DNA of 64,000 nt from NCBI GenBank assembly GCA_036388475.1, contig DASVRT010000006.1, forward strand, positions 1-64,000. Reading direction: 5' to 3'. Positions 1 through 9,295 of this stretch are shown here, one piece after another; the stretch's first letter is position 1, and the number at the start of each line of letters is the position of its first letter. The notes beneath the pieces are model-generated. The model saw only the letters and a list, made by a program, of their open reading frames with translations. It was not told the DNA's origin and made no database searches. Made by a program: the position numbers and the translations under genes. Source of the DNA: JALZHR01 sp036388475. GTDB taxonomy: Bacteria > Acidobacteriota > Blastocatellia > Pyrinomonadales > Pyrinomonadaceae.

Positions 1-345
1 GCAAAGAGCAACGGACCTCGCCAAATGAAAGCAGCTGCCTGCCCGCTCGCGCCCTCAGGTCTATTGAATTTTTCGGTGCGACGTCGGTAGTAAAAAATTG
101 TCTTAATAAAACTCAATCTTGAAGCCGCTTTCAGCGAACGGCTTTTTCGTACCAATCATTCCAAAAAGATTTCTTTCGCTCGAAGTTTTGTCGCCGGCTG
201 CCGCTGTCGTGACCGGACTTTTCGACTGGCAGGTGGGCGAGGCGCGAACCCTTTTCTTATACCGGATTATTGACAAAACAAGCGGGCAAATGGCGAATCC
301 GCGTCGAGGACGAGTCCGGCGCGCCAGCTAAAATTGAACGGTCAA
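1..345. other. Window edge, no supported gene
   Basis: No reading frame here is convincing. The only long plus-strand frame (119-331) begins with TTG, has no ribosome site and gives a composition unlike the genes nearby. The stretch probably holds the 3' flank of a gene outside the window plus a possible terminator at 122-147. Confidence 0.4.
122..147 (+). terminator. Possible rho-independent terminator at window edge
   Basis: AAGCCG (122-127) pairs with CGGCTT (139-144) around an 11-nt loop and is followed by a short T run. It would end a plus-strand transcript entering from the left. The stem is short, so this is tentative. Confidence 0.35.
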
Positions 346-612
346 TTAGGTATGCAGCCAGCCGTTTGCATCTGCATAGACGAAACCGCTTTGTAATAAA
401 GAGACCATAGCCGTAAACTCATCAGCTGATAAGTTCGGAAAGTTTGAAGGCTGCCCCGAGCTTCCAATATAGAGCCTAATCAACCCGGTGTGAGTTTGCA
501 CGTTCCAACCGGCTGTCCATTTATTAACAGCGATAGGCGCCAGGCTTGCCTCACCTGATGAATCGGCAAAGGCGTCCGAGAATGCCTCCGCATCTGAATG
601 TTTTCTTTCCAT
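346..612 (-). CDS. Small hypothetical protein, 88 aa
   Basis: I do not recognise this protein. It is soluble in appearance, with an acidic N-terminus (MERKHSDAEAF), no signal peptide and no membrane segment; Trp, Gly and Ser residues in the middle suggest a small folded domain. The main support is a perfect AGGAGGT ribosome site seven bases before the ATG on the minus strand, which a spurious ORF rarely has. It stands alone, separated from the S41 peptidase gene by about 360 bp. The overlapping plus-strand frame at 546-845 lacks such support. Confidence 0.6.
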   Translation of the reverse strand: MERKHSDAEAFSDAFADSSGEASLAPIAVNKWTAGWNVQTHTGLIRLYIGSSGQPSNFPNLSADEFTAMVSLLQSGFVYADANGWLHT

Positions 613-974
613 TTTTAAGACCTCCTAATTTTAAAAGTTTTCCAAATCTGAATTGCGAGCAATGCTCCGCTTATGCTTACTCTCCTCGCCTTTCACCTGC
701 GCCTCGTAACAGCGGGTCAGCTTCGAGAATTTGGGCGATGGATTTGCCGTATATAATCATCTTTGCGTTGAGCAGCGATTCTCCGTCCGGGATAAAGGTT
801 GTCTCGTCCGGTCTATCGCAGAGACCTAAGAAAAGTCCGGGTTAACCGGGGCTTTTCTACATTGTCCGGTTTTAGGATATTTCAAAAAATTCGTGTAGAT
901 ACGATTTCTCGATTTTTGGCTTCTTCGCTAAATTCCGACCGTTAAAAATCTTAACGTTTTTTTTATTTTTTGAA
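613..974. other. Intergenic region with one hairpin
   Basis: No gene seen. The S41 gene ends at 975, and the promoter of the 88-aa gene should lie in the left part. The only clear structure is the hairpin at 831-856; the rest is AT-rich. Confidence 0.5.
831..856 (-). terminator. Near-palindromic hairpin, probable terminator
   Basis: AAAAGTCCGG and CCGGGGCTTTT flank a GTTAA centre and fold into a hairpin with one bulged G. T runs occur on both sides, so it could stop transcripts in either direction. It lies about 120 bp downstream of the S41 peptidase gene. Confidence 0.4.
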
Positions 975-2966
975 TTATCCTAATTCGGTTCGGTATCGTG
1001 CAATCAATTGTGAGCGGTCAAATCCACGAATTTCGAGAATCGAACCGGCTCCGTTAACCACCGTTATCGGGATTGTCGTTTGTCCTCCCTGAACATCGAC
1101 GGACGTCACCGGACGGTCGTCGATATACAAGTCGAGGCGGTCGATATTTTGAGTCTCTAACGCCGCGTTGACCTGAGTCGGGGAGACACTTTGAATATCG
1201 ACGGTCAATCCCCGAAGCGGTTGAATAGCGGCGAGCATCGAGCCGGCTTTATTAATCATATCAACATTGTCGTTAAGCACGTCATTTTTCGTAATGAAAT
1301 AGCGTTCATCGGGGACGACTCCTAAATCTTCCACCGGCGTTCCCGCTCTCGCGCCGACGCGCAAGGTGCGCCTGATTGACACTCTCATTCCGGCTTCGTT
1401 CGGCAGTGCTTCATACACTGAACCCGGCAGCAGATGACTAACAAAAAATCTCTGTTCCCACACGTTTGCGCCGCCCGCGCCCGTGTTATTGTCGACGCCT
1501 AAAATCGGTCCGATTTCGTGGTCTTGAAATCCTGCCGCAAAGATGTCCGTCGTACTGTAACAGAGCGCGTCGGTGATTAGCATCGCCGGTCCGAAATATC
1601 TTTGACCGAGCCTGTTGCAGTCGTCAGGGTCGGTAATGGAGAAACCGGCGGAAAACGTCGCTCCGGTTTGTAGCGCCTGTTTCATAGAATCTACCCATTT
1701 GGAGAGGTCGGCGAAATTCGAATTGGCATCGTTACGGCGACAGATTTCTAAATTAAGCGGTGTGTTGATAAATTGAACCGGCTCCGGCTCAATCCGGCGC
1801 GGCGTCAACAGCTGCAGGATTAGCTCGCCATTCAAAATTATCCCGCCGCCGTTGCCGCGAACATCTATGATTAGACCGTTTTGCGGCAAAGCGGAGATGA
1901 GACGGATAAACTCGTTAACAAAGTCATTTACGCTGTTTGAGCTGAATGTCCGAATCCGCAAATAGCCGAAAGTTCCCGCCGGCGTGGAGACCGATTTCGC
2001 GTTAAAAACGTCCGGCATCGAGCTTTGCAGCTCGCCCGATTCGTTTGTTGTTTTATCGGCAATCGCATTTTCTTCGGCTATTACCTCAGGCGCAAACAAA
2101 GCGCGCCGGATGCGTTGGATAATGTCCTGCTCCAAATCGATTCCCAATGTCGCCGTCGTTTGCAGGTTGTCAGCGCCCGCCGCTTCTTCGGCAGAAGGCA
2201 AAGGCGGATTTACCATCCAGTCAATGCGGATTTCTTTTAATTCTCCGCTAGCGGTACGATAACCGACGATAACCCATTCTTCGTCCGGCGGAAGCGTCAG
2301 CCGCAAGGCGCGCTGCGTCAGCGTCTGGACGCCGCGTGCCATTCTTGCCTCGCGGTTGCTTCCGGCATAGCGCTGCGCATTATTCAACACCGCCTTTTCA
2401 ATCGGCATTCCGTTCCAGTAGACGACTTCGACGCCTTTCACAAAGGTCGAGTGAGTAAAGCCGGAAACAATGTGCGAGACAATATATTTGCGTTTTCCGG
2501 CTTCGTAAATATCCTCCACCATAAACGGGAGAAACGCCGTCATACGATTGAAAGGAGCCGGCAGCATATAGTTGGTGTGTAAATCGCGAACCGAAGTAAA
2601 AATGTCTGTCATCTCGCGGTGAAACTCGGTTTCACTTATCTGGTCGGGTCCCTGATTGTGTTCCAGAGTCTGCAACAACAGCTTCAATCGCTGCACCGGG
2701 TCAACCGAATGCATCGCTCGCTTCAGCGGCAGATGCGCGTAATTTTGTTCAATTAGAATTAACGCCTGCCGGACAATCAGTTTTCGCTCTTCGATGGTCA
2801 GCGTTCCGGCAGTTGACAGAAATGTCGGTAAATCTACCGCACCGGCAAAATGAGGGCGGACGGACGCGTTTACTTTTTTTAAGTATGAATGCTGAACGGA
2901 TTTTTTGCTGTTGGCTTTTGCGACGCTTTTTGCTGCTTTCTTCAGCTTTTCGGTTTTTTTAATCAT
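975..2966 (-). CDS. S41 family (C-terminal processing) peptidase, 663 aa
   Basis: A serine protease of the tail-specific/CtpA fold. The conserved GNGGG core motif is at about residue 371. The putative nucleophile Ser lies in CYSTTDIFA near residue 469, followed by a glycine-rich stretch (TGAGGANVW) typical of this large S41 subgroup. The N-terminus is Lys-rich with no signal peptide or membrane helix, so export is not evident. The last roughly 100 residues resemble a beta-rich accessory domain. The start is the ATG with GGGAG a few bases upstream. Substrate unknown. Monocistronic by spacing. Confidence 0.85.
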   Translation of the reverse strand: MIKKTEKLKKAAKSVAKANSKKSVQHSYLKKVNASVRPHFAGAVDLPTFLSTAGTLTIEERKLIVRQALILIEQNYAHLPLKRAMHSVDPVQRLKLLLQTLEHNQGPDQISETEFHREMTDIFTSVRDLHTNYMLPAPFNRMTAFLPFMVEDIYEAGKRKYIVSHIVSGFTHSTFVKGVEVVYWNGMPIEKAVLNNAQRYAGSNREARMARGVQTLTQRALRLTLPPDEEWVIVGYRTASGELKEIRIDWMVNPPLPSAEEAAGADNLQTTATLGIDLEQDIIQRIRRALFAPEVIAEENAIADKTTNESGELQSSMPDVFNAKSVSTPAGTFGYLRIRTFSSNSVNDFVNEFIRLISALPQNGLIIDVRGNGGGIILNGELILQLLTPRRIEPEPVQFINTPLNLEICRRNDANSNFADLSKWVDSMKQALQTGATFSAGFSITDPDDCNRLGQRYFGPAMLITDALCYSTTDIFAAGFQDHEIGPILGVDNNTGAGGANVWEQRFFVSHLLPGSVYEALPNEAGMRVSIRRTLRVGARAGTPVEDLGVVPDERYFITKNDVLNDNVDMINKAGSMLAAIQPLRGLTVDIQSVSPTQVNAALETQNIDRLDLYIDDRPVTSVDVQGGQTTIPITVVNGAGSILEIRGFDRSQLIARYRTELG

Positions 2967-3409
2967 CTCGTCTCCCGCGCAATCTATTTACAAAATTTTT
3001 CTAATCCTGTTTTTTGCATAATAAAAAATCGGCTTAATCATTAAGTTTCGGAATCGTCACTATGTGCTTTCATTTTTATATGTCTAAAATCGACAAAACA
3101 TTTCATACTTTTACGGAATTATTTTGTTTACGGATTTAAACGAATAATAGATTCAACGTTTTTCTTCTCTACAAACTTAACGCGCCAATTAAATATGAAA
3201 ACTATCTTTTCGGATTAAAAGTCGATTTCGATAAATGATTTTTCCCAAAAAACACTTTATGAATGAAAGCGGTCAGAGACAGACTTGAGGTTGAAAATCA
3301 GGAATAAATGAGTTGAATTTCAGAAAGCAGCTAAAAAGACCGTCATTGAAAAGTAACGACTTATTTCAAATCAAAGCCGTGCAGGCGATAATATATAATT
3401 GTTACGGTT
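2967..3409. other. AT-rich intergenic region
   Basis: More than 440 bp without a plausible gene on either strand. The right end must be 3' flank of the GlsB-like gene and the left end the promoter region of the S41 peptidase. I see no repeat array or RNA-like structure beyond the terminator at its right edge. Confidence 0.5.
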
Positions 3410-3432
3410 AAAAAGGCTGAATAAATTCAGCC
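3410..3432 (-). terminator. Rho-independent terminator after GlsB-like gene
   Basis: A perfect 7-bp stem, GGCTGAA/TTCAGCC with a TAAA loop (3415-3432), is followed on the minus strand by a run of five T. It sits 6 bp beyond the stop codon of the GlsB-like gene. Confidence 0.85.
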
Positions 3433-3438
3433 CCTCTT

Positions 3439-3759
3439 CTAACCGTCGGCAGTGCTTTTATCCAGAAATATGCGATACGCCGCCGAAAGCGCAATCGCGC
3501 CCAGAACCGCGCAAAGCAGATTGAGCAGAAAGCTCGGCAGCGTAAAATCTTCGGGCGAGTTTCCGGTTCGAAAGCCGAAGCCGAAAATAAAACGCCCGAT
3601 GACGCCGCCCAAAATCGCCCCGCCGATGCCGAGCAGAATCGTCGTCAGCATTCCGCCCGTATGTCTCGATGCCATCAGAAATCTGGCAATCAAACCGACA
3701 ATCAAGCCGAAAATTATCCAGGAAATTATCGTCCATAATATTTCGTTCGTTCCAAACAT
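3439..3759 (-). CDS. GlsB/YeaQ/YmgE-type small membrane protein
   Basis: A 106-aa, three-helix inner-membrane protein of the transglycosylase-associated/GlsB family: hydrophobic segments at about 8-28, 36-62 and 76-98, with the characteristic Gly-rich middle helix (GIGGAILGGVIG). Family members are often induced by stress, but their molecular role is unclear. A good GGAGAAGGA ribosome site precedes the ATG. It follows mutS on the same strand by 57 bp and ends at a strong terminator. Confidence 0.85.
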   Translation of the reverse strand: MFGTNEILWTIISWIIFGLIVGLIARFLMASRHTGGMLTTILLGIGGAILGGVIGRFIFGFGFRTGNSPEDFTLPSFLLNLLCAVLGAIALSAAYRIFLDKSTADG

Positions 3760-3816
3760 AATCCTTCTCCGGTTCTCCTTTAAAAGTCTTTATTTTGCAA
3801 CCAACGGGAAATACAT

Positions 3817-6411
3817 CTACCCGATTGCTCTTTTCAAGTGTCTTTTATTTTCCACCTTTTTTTCCCGCTTGGCAATATTTTTCAGTTCGTAAAGCATCAT
3901 CAAAGCCTCGACCGGCGAAAGACTGTCGGTATCGATTTCGGATATTTTTTTTCGCAGTTCGTCGTCGAAAATTGTTTGGTCTTCGGGCTTCGGGCTTGGG
4001 TCGGCGCCTTCGTATTGCTTTAAAAGCTCTTCGGCGCGGCGAATTACCGGATTCGGGAGACCGGCGAGTTTGGCGGCGTAAACGCCGTAGCTTTTCAGCG
4101 CCACGCCGCGCGAGATTTTATATTTAAACGTCAATTCCCCCGCGTTTTCTTCAATCTCGACGTGCAGATTTTCCAGATGCGGCAAAACGCCTTCCAGTTC
4201 GGCGAGTTCGTGATAATGCGTGGCGAAAAGCGTCCGCGTTTTCAGTTTCGGATGATTGTGGACGAATTCCAGAACGGCGCGCGCCACCGCCAAGCCGTCA
4301 AAAGTCGAAGTTCCGCGTCCGAGTTCATCGAGCAAAATCAATGAGCGCGGCGTCGCGTGATGCAGAATTTCCGCCGTCTCAATCATCTCGGTCATAAACG
4401 TCGATTCGCCCGCGCCGATGCGGTCGTATAAACCGATGCGCGTAAAAATGCGGTCGCACAAACCGACGACTGCGTCCTCCGCCGGAACAAAGCTGCCGAT
4501 TTGCGCGAGCAGAACGATTAAAGCGATTTGCCGCAAATAAGTCGATTTGCCCGAAGCGTTCGGTCCCGTAATCAGCGCGATATTCGGTGCGCCGTTGCCG
4601 CCGAGCGCCGAATCGTTGGCGACGAATTCGATGTTTTCCTCGCGCAGAATTTTTTCGACGACGGCGTGACGACCGTTTTTGATGCGCAAAAGCGAAGTTT
4701 CATTGACGGTCGGGCGCGAATAATTCATCTCGTCGGCGGCGTCCGCCAAGCCGATAATCGCGTCGAGATAAGCAATCGTCGAAGCCGCCAGCAAAATCTG
4801 CGGGCGCGCCCTGCCGATTTCCCCGCAAACCTGCCGGAAAAGCGAATTTTCCAGCTCGGCGATTCTTTCTTTGGCGTGGACGACTAAAGATTCGTGTTCC
4901 TTAAGCTCAAGCGTGATGTATCTTTCCGACGGAATCAGCGTTTGTTTGCGCACGTAATCGTTCGGAACCAAATGCAGATTCGATTTCGTGACCTCGATAT
5001 AATAGCCGAAAACTTTATTGTAGCCGACGCGCAGGCTTTTGATTCCGGTGCGCTCGCGCTCGCGCTTTTCCATTTCCGCCAGAAAACCTTTGCCGTCATA
5101 AAGCGTCGCGCGCAGTTTGTCGAGTTCTTCGGAAAAGCCTTCGCGGATAATTCCGACCTGTTCGGCGTGGCGATTCGGCAATTCCTCGCTGATTGCCGAA
5201 TCGATCAGCTTTGCCGTCGTGCCGCAATCCGGCAAATGCGCGAGCAGATGATTGAATCGAACCGTGTCGCTTTGCAAAATCCGCTTGATTTTCGGAATCA
5301 ATTCCAGACTTTTTCCAAACGCGCGAAGCTCGTAAGCGGAAATAAAATTCGCGCGGGCGCGGCTCGAAAGCCGTTCCAAATCTTTCATTTCCGAGAAAAT
5401 ATACGCCAGTTCCCGGCGCTCGTCCGCGTTGTCTTTAAACCAGGCGATATGTTCCTGTCTTTTGTAAATTTCCGCCGTATCCAGCAGCGGCTGCCGCAGC
5501 CAGCGCCGCAAAAGCCTGCCGCCCATCGCGGTTTTCGTGCGGTCGATGACGGAAAGCAGGCTCGCGTCCGCCGCGCTTTCAAAAATTTCCAGACTCCGCA
5601 AAGTATGCGCGTCAATCAGCATAAAATCGCGGCTGTCGTAGCTCGTCAAACGCGTTAGTTGTTCAGCCGTCCCGGTCTGCGCTTCGTGCAGATACGCAAT
5701 CAGAGCGCCCGCCGCCGTTGCCGCCAGCGGCGTTTTTTCGAGTCCGAAAGGCTGCAAAGTTTTCGTGTTGAAATGATTGAAAAGCGTTTTTCGCGCGTTT
5801 TCAAACGAGAAAATTTCCGCGTTCAATCTGGTGACAAAGGTCGGTAAATTTTGATTACTGAAGGTTTCTTCCGTTTCCGGCAGAATAATTTCGGCGGGCG
5901 CGAGACGCTGCAATTCGGTGATGGCGTCGGCATTTTCGATTTCGGTGACGGCAAAATCGCCGGTCGTGACGTCGGCGTAAGCGATTCCGGCGCGCAATCC
6001 GTCGCTGACGAAGGCGCACAGGTAATTATTCGTTTTGCTTTGCAAAAGGCTCGGCTCGATCACCGTTCCGGCGGTGACGATGCGGACGACTTCGCGCTGA
6101 ATCAGTTTTTTGCCGTCTTTTCCCTTAATCGGCGCGCTGCTCGTCTGCTCGCAAATCGCCACGCGATGACCGCGCGCAATCAGCGTCGCCAGATGCCGCT
6201 CCAGCACGAAATGCGGCACGCCCGCCAGCGGTACGCGTTCATCTTTGCCCATCGAGCGCGAGGTGAGAACAATATCGAGTTCTTTCGCCAGCAGCTTCGC
6301 GTCGTCGTCAAAAGCTTCGTAAAAATCGCCGAGCCGGAAAAGCAAAATCGCGTCCCTGTGTTTGGCTTTGATTTCGAGATACTGCCGCCGAATCGGCGTT
6401 TCTGCTTTCAT
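3817..6411 (-). CDS. mutS: DNA mismatch repair protein MutS
   Basis: Full-length 864-aa MutS. The mismatch-contacting Phe-x-Glu motif is in GDFYEAF near residue 30. The core and clamp domains follow, then the ATPase domain with Walker A GPNASGKS at about 615 and Walker B LLDELGRGTSTFDG at about 695. The C-terminal helix-turn-helix tail is present. It recognises base mismatches and recruits MutL; no mutL is in this window. Next upstream is an orphan nuclease-like gene; no operon partner with a clear link to repair. Confidence 0.97.
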   Translation of the reverse strand: MKAETPIRRQYLEIKAKHRDAILLFRLGDFYEAFDDDAKLLAKELDIVLTSRSMGKDERVPLAGVPHFVLERHLATLIARGHRVAICEQTSSAPIKGKDGKKLIQREVVRIVTAGTVIEPSLLQSKTNNYLCAFVSDGLRAGIAYADVTTGDFAVTEIENADAITELQRLAPAEIILPETEETFSNQNLPTFVTRLNAEIFSFENARKTLFNHFNTKTLQPFGLEKTPLAATAAGALIAYLHEAQTGTAEQLTRLTSYDSRDFMLIDAHTLRSLEIFESAADASLLSVIDRTKTAMGGRLLRRWLRQPLLDTAEIYKRQEHIAWFKDNADERRELAYIFSEMKDLERLSSRARANFISAYELRAFGKSLELIPKIKRILQSDTVRFNHLLAHLPDCGTTAKLIDSAISEELPNRHAEQVGIIREGFSEELDKLRATLYDGKGFLAEMEKRERERTGIKSLRVGYNKVFGYYIEVTKSNLHLVPNDYVRKQTLIPSERYITLELKEHESLVVHAKERIAELENSLFRQVCGEIGRARPQILLAASTIAYLDAIIGLADAADEMNYSRPTVNETSLLRIKNGRHAVVEKILREENIEFVANDSALGGNGAPNIALITGPNASGKSTYLRQIALIVLLAQIGSFVPAEDAVVGLCDRIFTRIGLYDRIGAGESTFMTEMIETAEILHHATPRSLILLDELGRGTSTFDGLAVARAVLEFVHNHPKLKTRTLFATHYHELAELEGVLPHLENLHVEIEENAGELTFKYKISRGVALKSYGVYAAKLAGLPNPVIRRAEELLKQYEGADPSPKPEDQTIFDDELRKKISEIDTDSLSPVEALMMLYELKNIAKREKKVENKRHLKRAIG

Positions 6412-6547
6412 AAAATAATTTTCGCACAGAGTGCATAGCGTTTACTTGAGAGCGTTTAACTTCAAATTACACGAATTAATTAAAATTGCAAAGTCTTTAG
6501 CTTAAAGCTTTTCTGCATTCTTTCGCGGCGGTCTTCGGCGGCTAAAA

Positions 6548-7249
6548 TTATCTTTCCAGGAATTTCGGCAGGATTTCGGCAATCGCCTTTAGATTTTGAT
6601 GAATACGATTGAGTTCGGCAAAGCTCAGAATCGTTAAAACACCGGCTAATTCGTGAAATTCGCGTTCTAAGGATTGTTTGGCGCGGTTCGTGTCGCGCTC
6701 CGAGGCGAGCACGAGAAAAGGCTTGGTGCGCTGCGCGTCGTGCGCGCGTTTTAATTTGGCGAAGGCGGAGTCGATGTTGCCTTTGCTCTGCACTTCAAAA
6801 ATGTGCGAAAGCCTTTGTGCCGAACGTTTTTCGCGCCAGACGACATCGTAATATTCAAACTCGGTTTCGGCGTCATAGCCAAGGCTCGCGCCGATTTCGA
6901 CGAGCATTTCCTGAATCTCTTTGTGATTTAATTCCTTTTGTTCGGGCTTAAAAATCTGGAAGCCTTCGGTTTCGCTGGCGACGCTGCGTTTTCCTTTTTC
7001 GGTCAGATTCCAGAAGCCGCGACGGCGCTCTAAAAGACCTTTTTCGTCAAGCTCTTTGCCCGCCTTTTGAATCAGCTTTCGCCAGTTTGCCTTCGTTCCG
7101 TTACTTATTTCGCGAATTTCGTTTTCGGTCAACTGCGGAAAATAAGCCGTCAGGCGCTCGTATAAAAAACGCACGTCTTCCGCGCCGCCGATGGCGTGTA
7201 ACTCTTGCAAAACGGGCATTTCGATGGCTGAAGACTTCGGAAAAGGCAT
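6548..7249 (-). CDS. Mrr-like winged-helix plus PD-(D/E)XK nuclease-like protein
   Basis: A 233-aa protein with two parts. Residues 1-90 look like an Mrr N-terminal winged helix (predicted helices ending in KGLLERRRGFWNLTEKG). Residues 110-225 look like a restriction-endonuclease fold: a candidate catalytic Asp in YYDVVW (about 134) and an ExxxK-like element in FEVQSK (about 152-157). The family is associated with cleavage of modified DNA or with DNA-end processing, but no methyltransferase gene is adjacent, so this is an orphan. Function is inferred from motif shape only; a non-nuclease transcription or repair factor is possible. Confidence 0.6.
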   Translation of the reverse strand: MPFPKSSAIEMPVLQELHAIGGAEDVRFLYERLTAYFPQLTENEIREISNGTKANWRKLIQKAGKELDEKGLLERRRGFWNLTEKGKRSVASETEGFQIFKPEQKELNHKEIQEMLVEIGASLGYDAETEFEYYDVVWREKRSAQRLSHIFEVQSKGNIDSAFAKLKRAHDAQRTKPFLVLASERDTNRAKQSLEREFHELAGVLTILSFAELNRIHQNLKAIAEILPKFLER

Positions 7250-7302
7250 CTTATAATTTTCGATTTTTGATTTTCGACGGCGATTTCAGATTTGTTTTAT
7301 TT

Positions 7303-7980
7303 TTAAACAATTTTCTCGTAATCATCAAATGTCCCGGTCAAAACATCGGATTTTAAAGCGTCCAGAGTTTCGGTCAATCGCCGCTCGAATTGTTCGGTCA
7401 AAGATTTGGCGCTGAAATTTTCATCAAGCGAAACAAGCTGCGGCGCGCCGATTTTCACAAAAATTTCCGGTTTGAATGCGCCGCGAAATTCATAGCGAAT
7501 CGCCAGAGGAACCGTTAAAATCCGACCGACTTTTTCAACGACGCGCGAAACGCCGTGATAAAAATTCAGCGGTCGCCGGTCATTCGGCAAAATCTCGCCC
7601 TGCGGAAAAATCCAGAGCGTTCGCTTTGAATTTTCTTTCAGCAGATTTGCCGCGTAATTCAGACTTTTCGCCGCGCGCCGCGGATTTTCCCGGACGACGG
7701 AAAACGCTCCGAGCCGGCGAAAGAGAAACAGCTTTTTCAGATGCTTCTCTTCCATCATTATAAAACTGTCTAATCGAGCCGCGCGCGAAATCCGAAAAGC
7801 GACCAGACCGTCCCACCAGCTCGAATGATTCGCGTAGATTAAAAAAGGCGAATCGCGGTCTGGACTTTTTAAAAAGTCCAGACCGGAAACATTCAGCCAA
7901 CGAAAGCGGCGTTTGAACAGATTGCGGTTGTAGACGGCAAAAATTTCTTCAAACCAACGGCTTTTCTTCGCTTCGAGCAT
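7303..7980 (-). CDS. PlsC-like lysophospholipid acyltransferase
   Basis: A 225-aa member of the 1-acylglycerol-3-phosphate O-acyltransferase superfamily. The catalytic HX4D box is in NHSSWWDG (about residue 51) and the substrate-binding FPQGE box (FPEG in many relatives) is at about 125. It likely transfers acyl chains to lysophosphatidic acid or a related lipid at the inner membrane. It lies directly downstream of alr, with a heptamer repeat between. A 28-bp perfect DNA palindrome falls within the reading frame just before the HX4D box. It is shorter than some plsC products but complete in motifs. Confidence 0.85.
   Translation of the reverse strand: MLEAKKSRWFEEIFAVYNRNLFKRRFRWLNVSGLDFLKSPDRDSPFLIYANHSSWWDGLVAFRISRAARLDSFIMMEEKHLKKLFLFRRLGAFSVVRENPRRAAKSLNYAANLLKENSKRTLWIFPQGEILPNDRRPLNFYHGVSRVVEKVGRILTVPLAIRYEFRGAFKPEIFVKIGAPQLVSLDENFSAKSLTEQFERRLTETLDALKSDVLTGTFDDYEKIV
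7857..7884. repeat. 28-bp perfect palindrome inside plsC
   Basis: GGTCTGGACTTTTT followed by its exact reverse complement, with no spacer. It encodes the residues GLDFLKSPD ahead of the acyltransferase HX4D box. A related but imperfect palindrome occurs inside rsmD (36350-36375). Confidence 0.9.
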
Positions 7981-7984
7981 AAGT

Positions 7985-8093
7985 GAATCGTAAATCGTAA
8001 ATCGCGAGTCGTAAATAGAGTAAGGTGAATAATGAATCTGAAATAGAAAATTTTAAACGGTTTGCGATTCACGATTTACGATTTACGATTCGC
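7985..8093. repeat. Inverted heptamer-iterated repeat between alr and plsC
   Basis: Left arm 7985-8010 is built of units like AATCGTA; right arm 8064-8092 is its near-exact inverse (units ACGATTT). Together they can form a long hairpin of more than 20 bp. The right arm contains the last codons and TAA stop of alr. Confidence 0.85.
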
Positions 8094-9207
8094 TTTTATA
8101 TATCCGCGTCACGCGCTGGCTGATTCCGCAAGTCACCTCGTAGGAATTCGTGCCGCAATGCGCCGCCAATTCTTCCGCCGTGATTTTTAATCCGTTTTGC
8201 GCGCCGATTAAAATTACTTCGTCACCGACTTTTACATTCGGAATGTCCGAAACGTCAATCAAAGTCCAGTCCATCGAAACGCGACCGGCGACTTTGGCAA
8301 ATACGCCGCCCGCGATTGCCTGCGAGCAATTTGAAAAGCCGCGCATATATCCGTCCTGGTAGCCGATTGGAATCGTCGCAATCAGCGAATCTTTTTCGGC
8401 TGTCCAGGTTCGATTGTAGCCGGCGGTTTCGCCGCGCGGCACGCGCTTGAGCAGAGAAATTTTTGTATGCAGCGTCAGCACCGGCTTTAAGTCCGGCGGA
8501 TTAACGGTTTTCGGCAAAACGTCCCACCACAAGCCGTATAAAATGCCGCCGAGCCGCACCATATTCCCTTTCGCGTTTTCGTAACCGATAGCGCCGGGCG
8601 AGTTGGCTAAATCGTTATACGTCGGGCGAAAGCCTTTTTCGTGAAAAATTTCGACGGCTTCGCGAAAGCGTCCGATTTGCAGATTCGTAAATCGGTCGTC
8701 GTTGTCAGCCGCCGCAAAATGCGTCATCAGACCGTCAACTTTCAGATTCGTAAACTTTTTCAATTCTTCGGCAAATTCTCTGACTTCGTCGAACCGGACG
8801 CCGATGCGATTCATTCCCGTATCGACTTTGACGTGAACGTCGGCGACGACGCCTCGCTCCTTCGCCGCTTGATTGAATTTTTCGGCGATTTCGAGGCGAA
8901 AAATCGTCGGCGTCAGGTGATATTCGAGCAGCACGTTTTCCTGTCCCGCCCAGAAGCTGCCGAGACACAGGATATGCTTGCGAATACCGTTTTTTCTCAG
9001 CTCGACGCCTTCTTCCGGCAACGCGACGCCGAACCAGTCGATGCCCGCTTTTTCCAGCGTTTGCGCGCACCGCAGCGCGCCGTGACCGTAGGCGTCGGCT
9101 TTGACGACCGCCATATACTTGATATTTTCGCCGATGCGTTTTTTAACGGATTGCAGGTTAAAGGCGAGATGGTCGAGATGTATTTCTGCCCACGTCGGAC
9201 GGCTCAT
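8083..9207 (-). CDS. alr: Alanine racemase
   Basis: A 374-aa PLP enzyme interconverting L- and D-alanine for peptidoglycan. The PLP lysine is K36 in VVKADAYGHG and the second catalytic residue Tyr is in AGYNRTW at about 264. The C-terminal beta domain is complete. I start at the ATG at 9207 (MSRPTW); an upstream in-frame TTG would extend the protein into a repeat. No SD sequence is visible because the leader is the inverted repeat 9208-9292. The stop codon also lies in repeat DNA (7985-8093). Confidence 0.95.
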   Translation of the reverse strand: MSRPTWAEIHLDHLAFNLQSVKKRIGENIKYMAVVKADAYGHGALRCAQTLEKAGIDWFGVALPEEGVELRKNGIRKHILCLGSFWAGQENVLLEYHLTPTIFRLEIAEKFNQAAKERGVVADVHVKVDTGMNRIGVRFDEVREFAEELKKFTNLKVDGLMTHFAAADNDDRFTNLQIGRFREAVEIFHEKGFRPTYNDLANSPGAIGYENAKGNMVRLGGILYGLWWDVLPKTVNPPDLKPVLTLHTKISLLKRVPRGETAGYNRTWTAEKDSLIATIPIGYQDGYMRGFSNCSQAIAGGVFAKVAGRVSMDWTLIDVSDIPNVKVGDEVILIGAQNGLKITAEELAAHCGTNSYEVTCGISQRVTRIYKSES

Positions 9208-9292
9208 AAAAAGGGTCAAGGCTGAAGGATCAAGGCTGAAAACTAAGGAATTGATTTTACTTTATCCTTTATCCCTCAGCCTTGACCCTTTT
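9208..9292. repeat. Inverted repeat between alr and the DinB-like gene
   Basis: A perfect 17-bp pair: AAAAGGGTCAAGGCTGA (9208-9224) and its inverse (9276-9292). Shorter echoes (CAAGGCTGAA, TTTATCC) lie inside the loop and keep a spacing close to 7 bp. It abuts the alr start codon and the stop of the neighbouring gene. Confidence 0.9.
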
Positions 9293-9295
9293 AAA

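Noticed and set aside
119..331. 70-aa plus-strand frame at the window start
   Set aside because: TTG start, no SD, and an Arg-rich end typical of chance frames.
4162..6438. Long plus-strand frames opposite mutS
   Set aside because: Several frames of 60-254 aa are antisense shadows of mutS, caused by its codon usage.
7985..8093. CRISPR-like array
   Set aside because: Units are 7 bp with no spacers and form an inverted pair; no cas genes are present.
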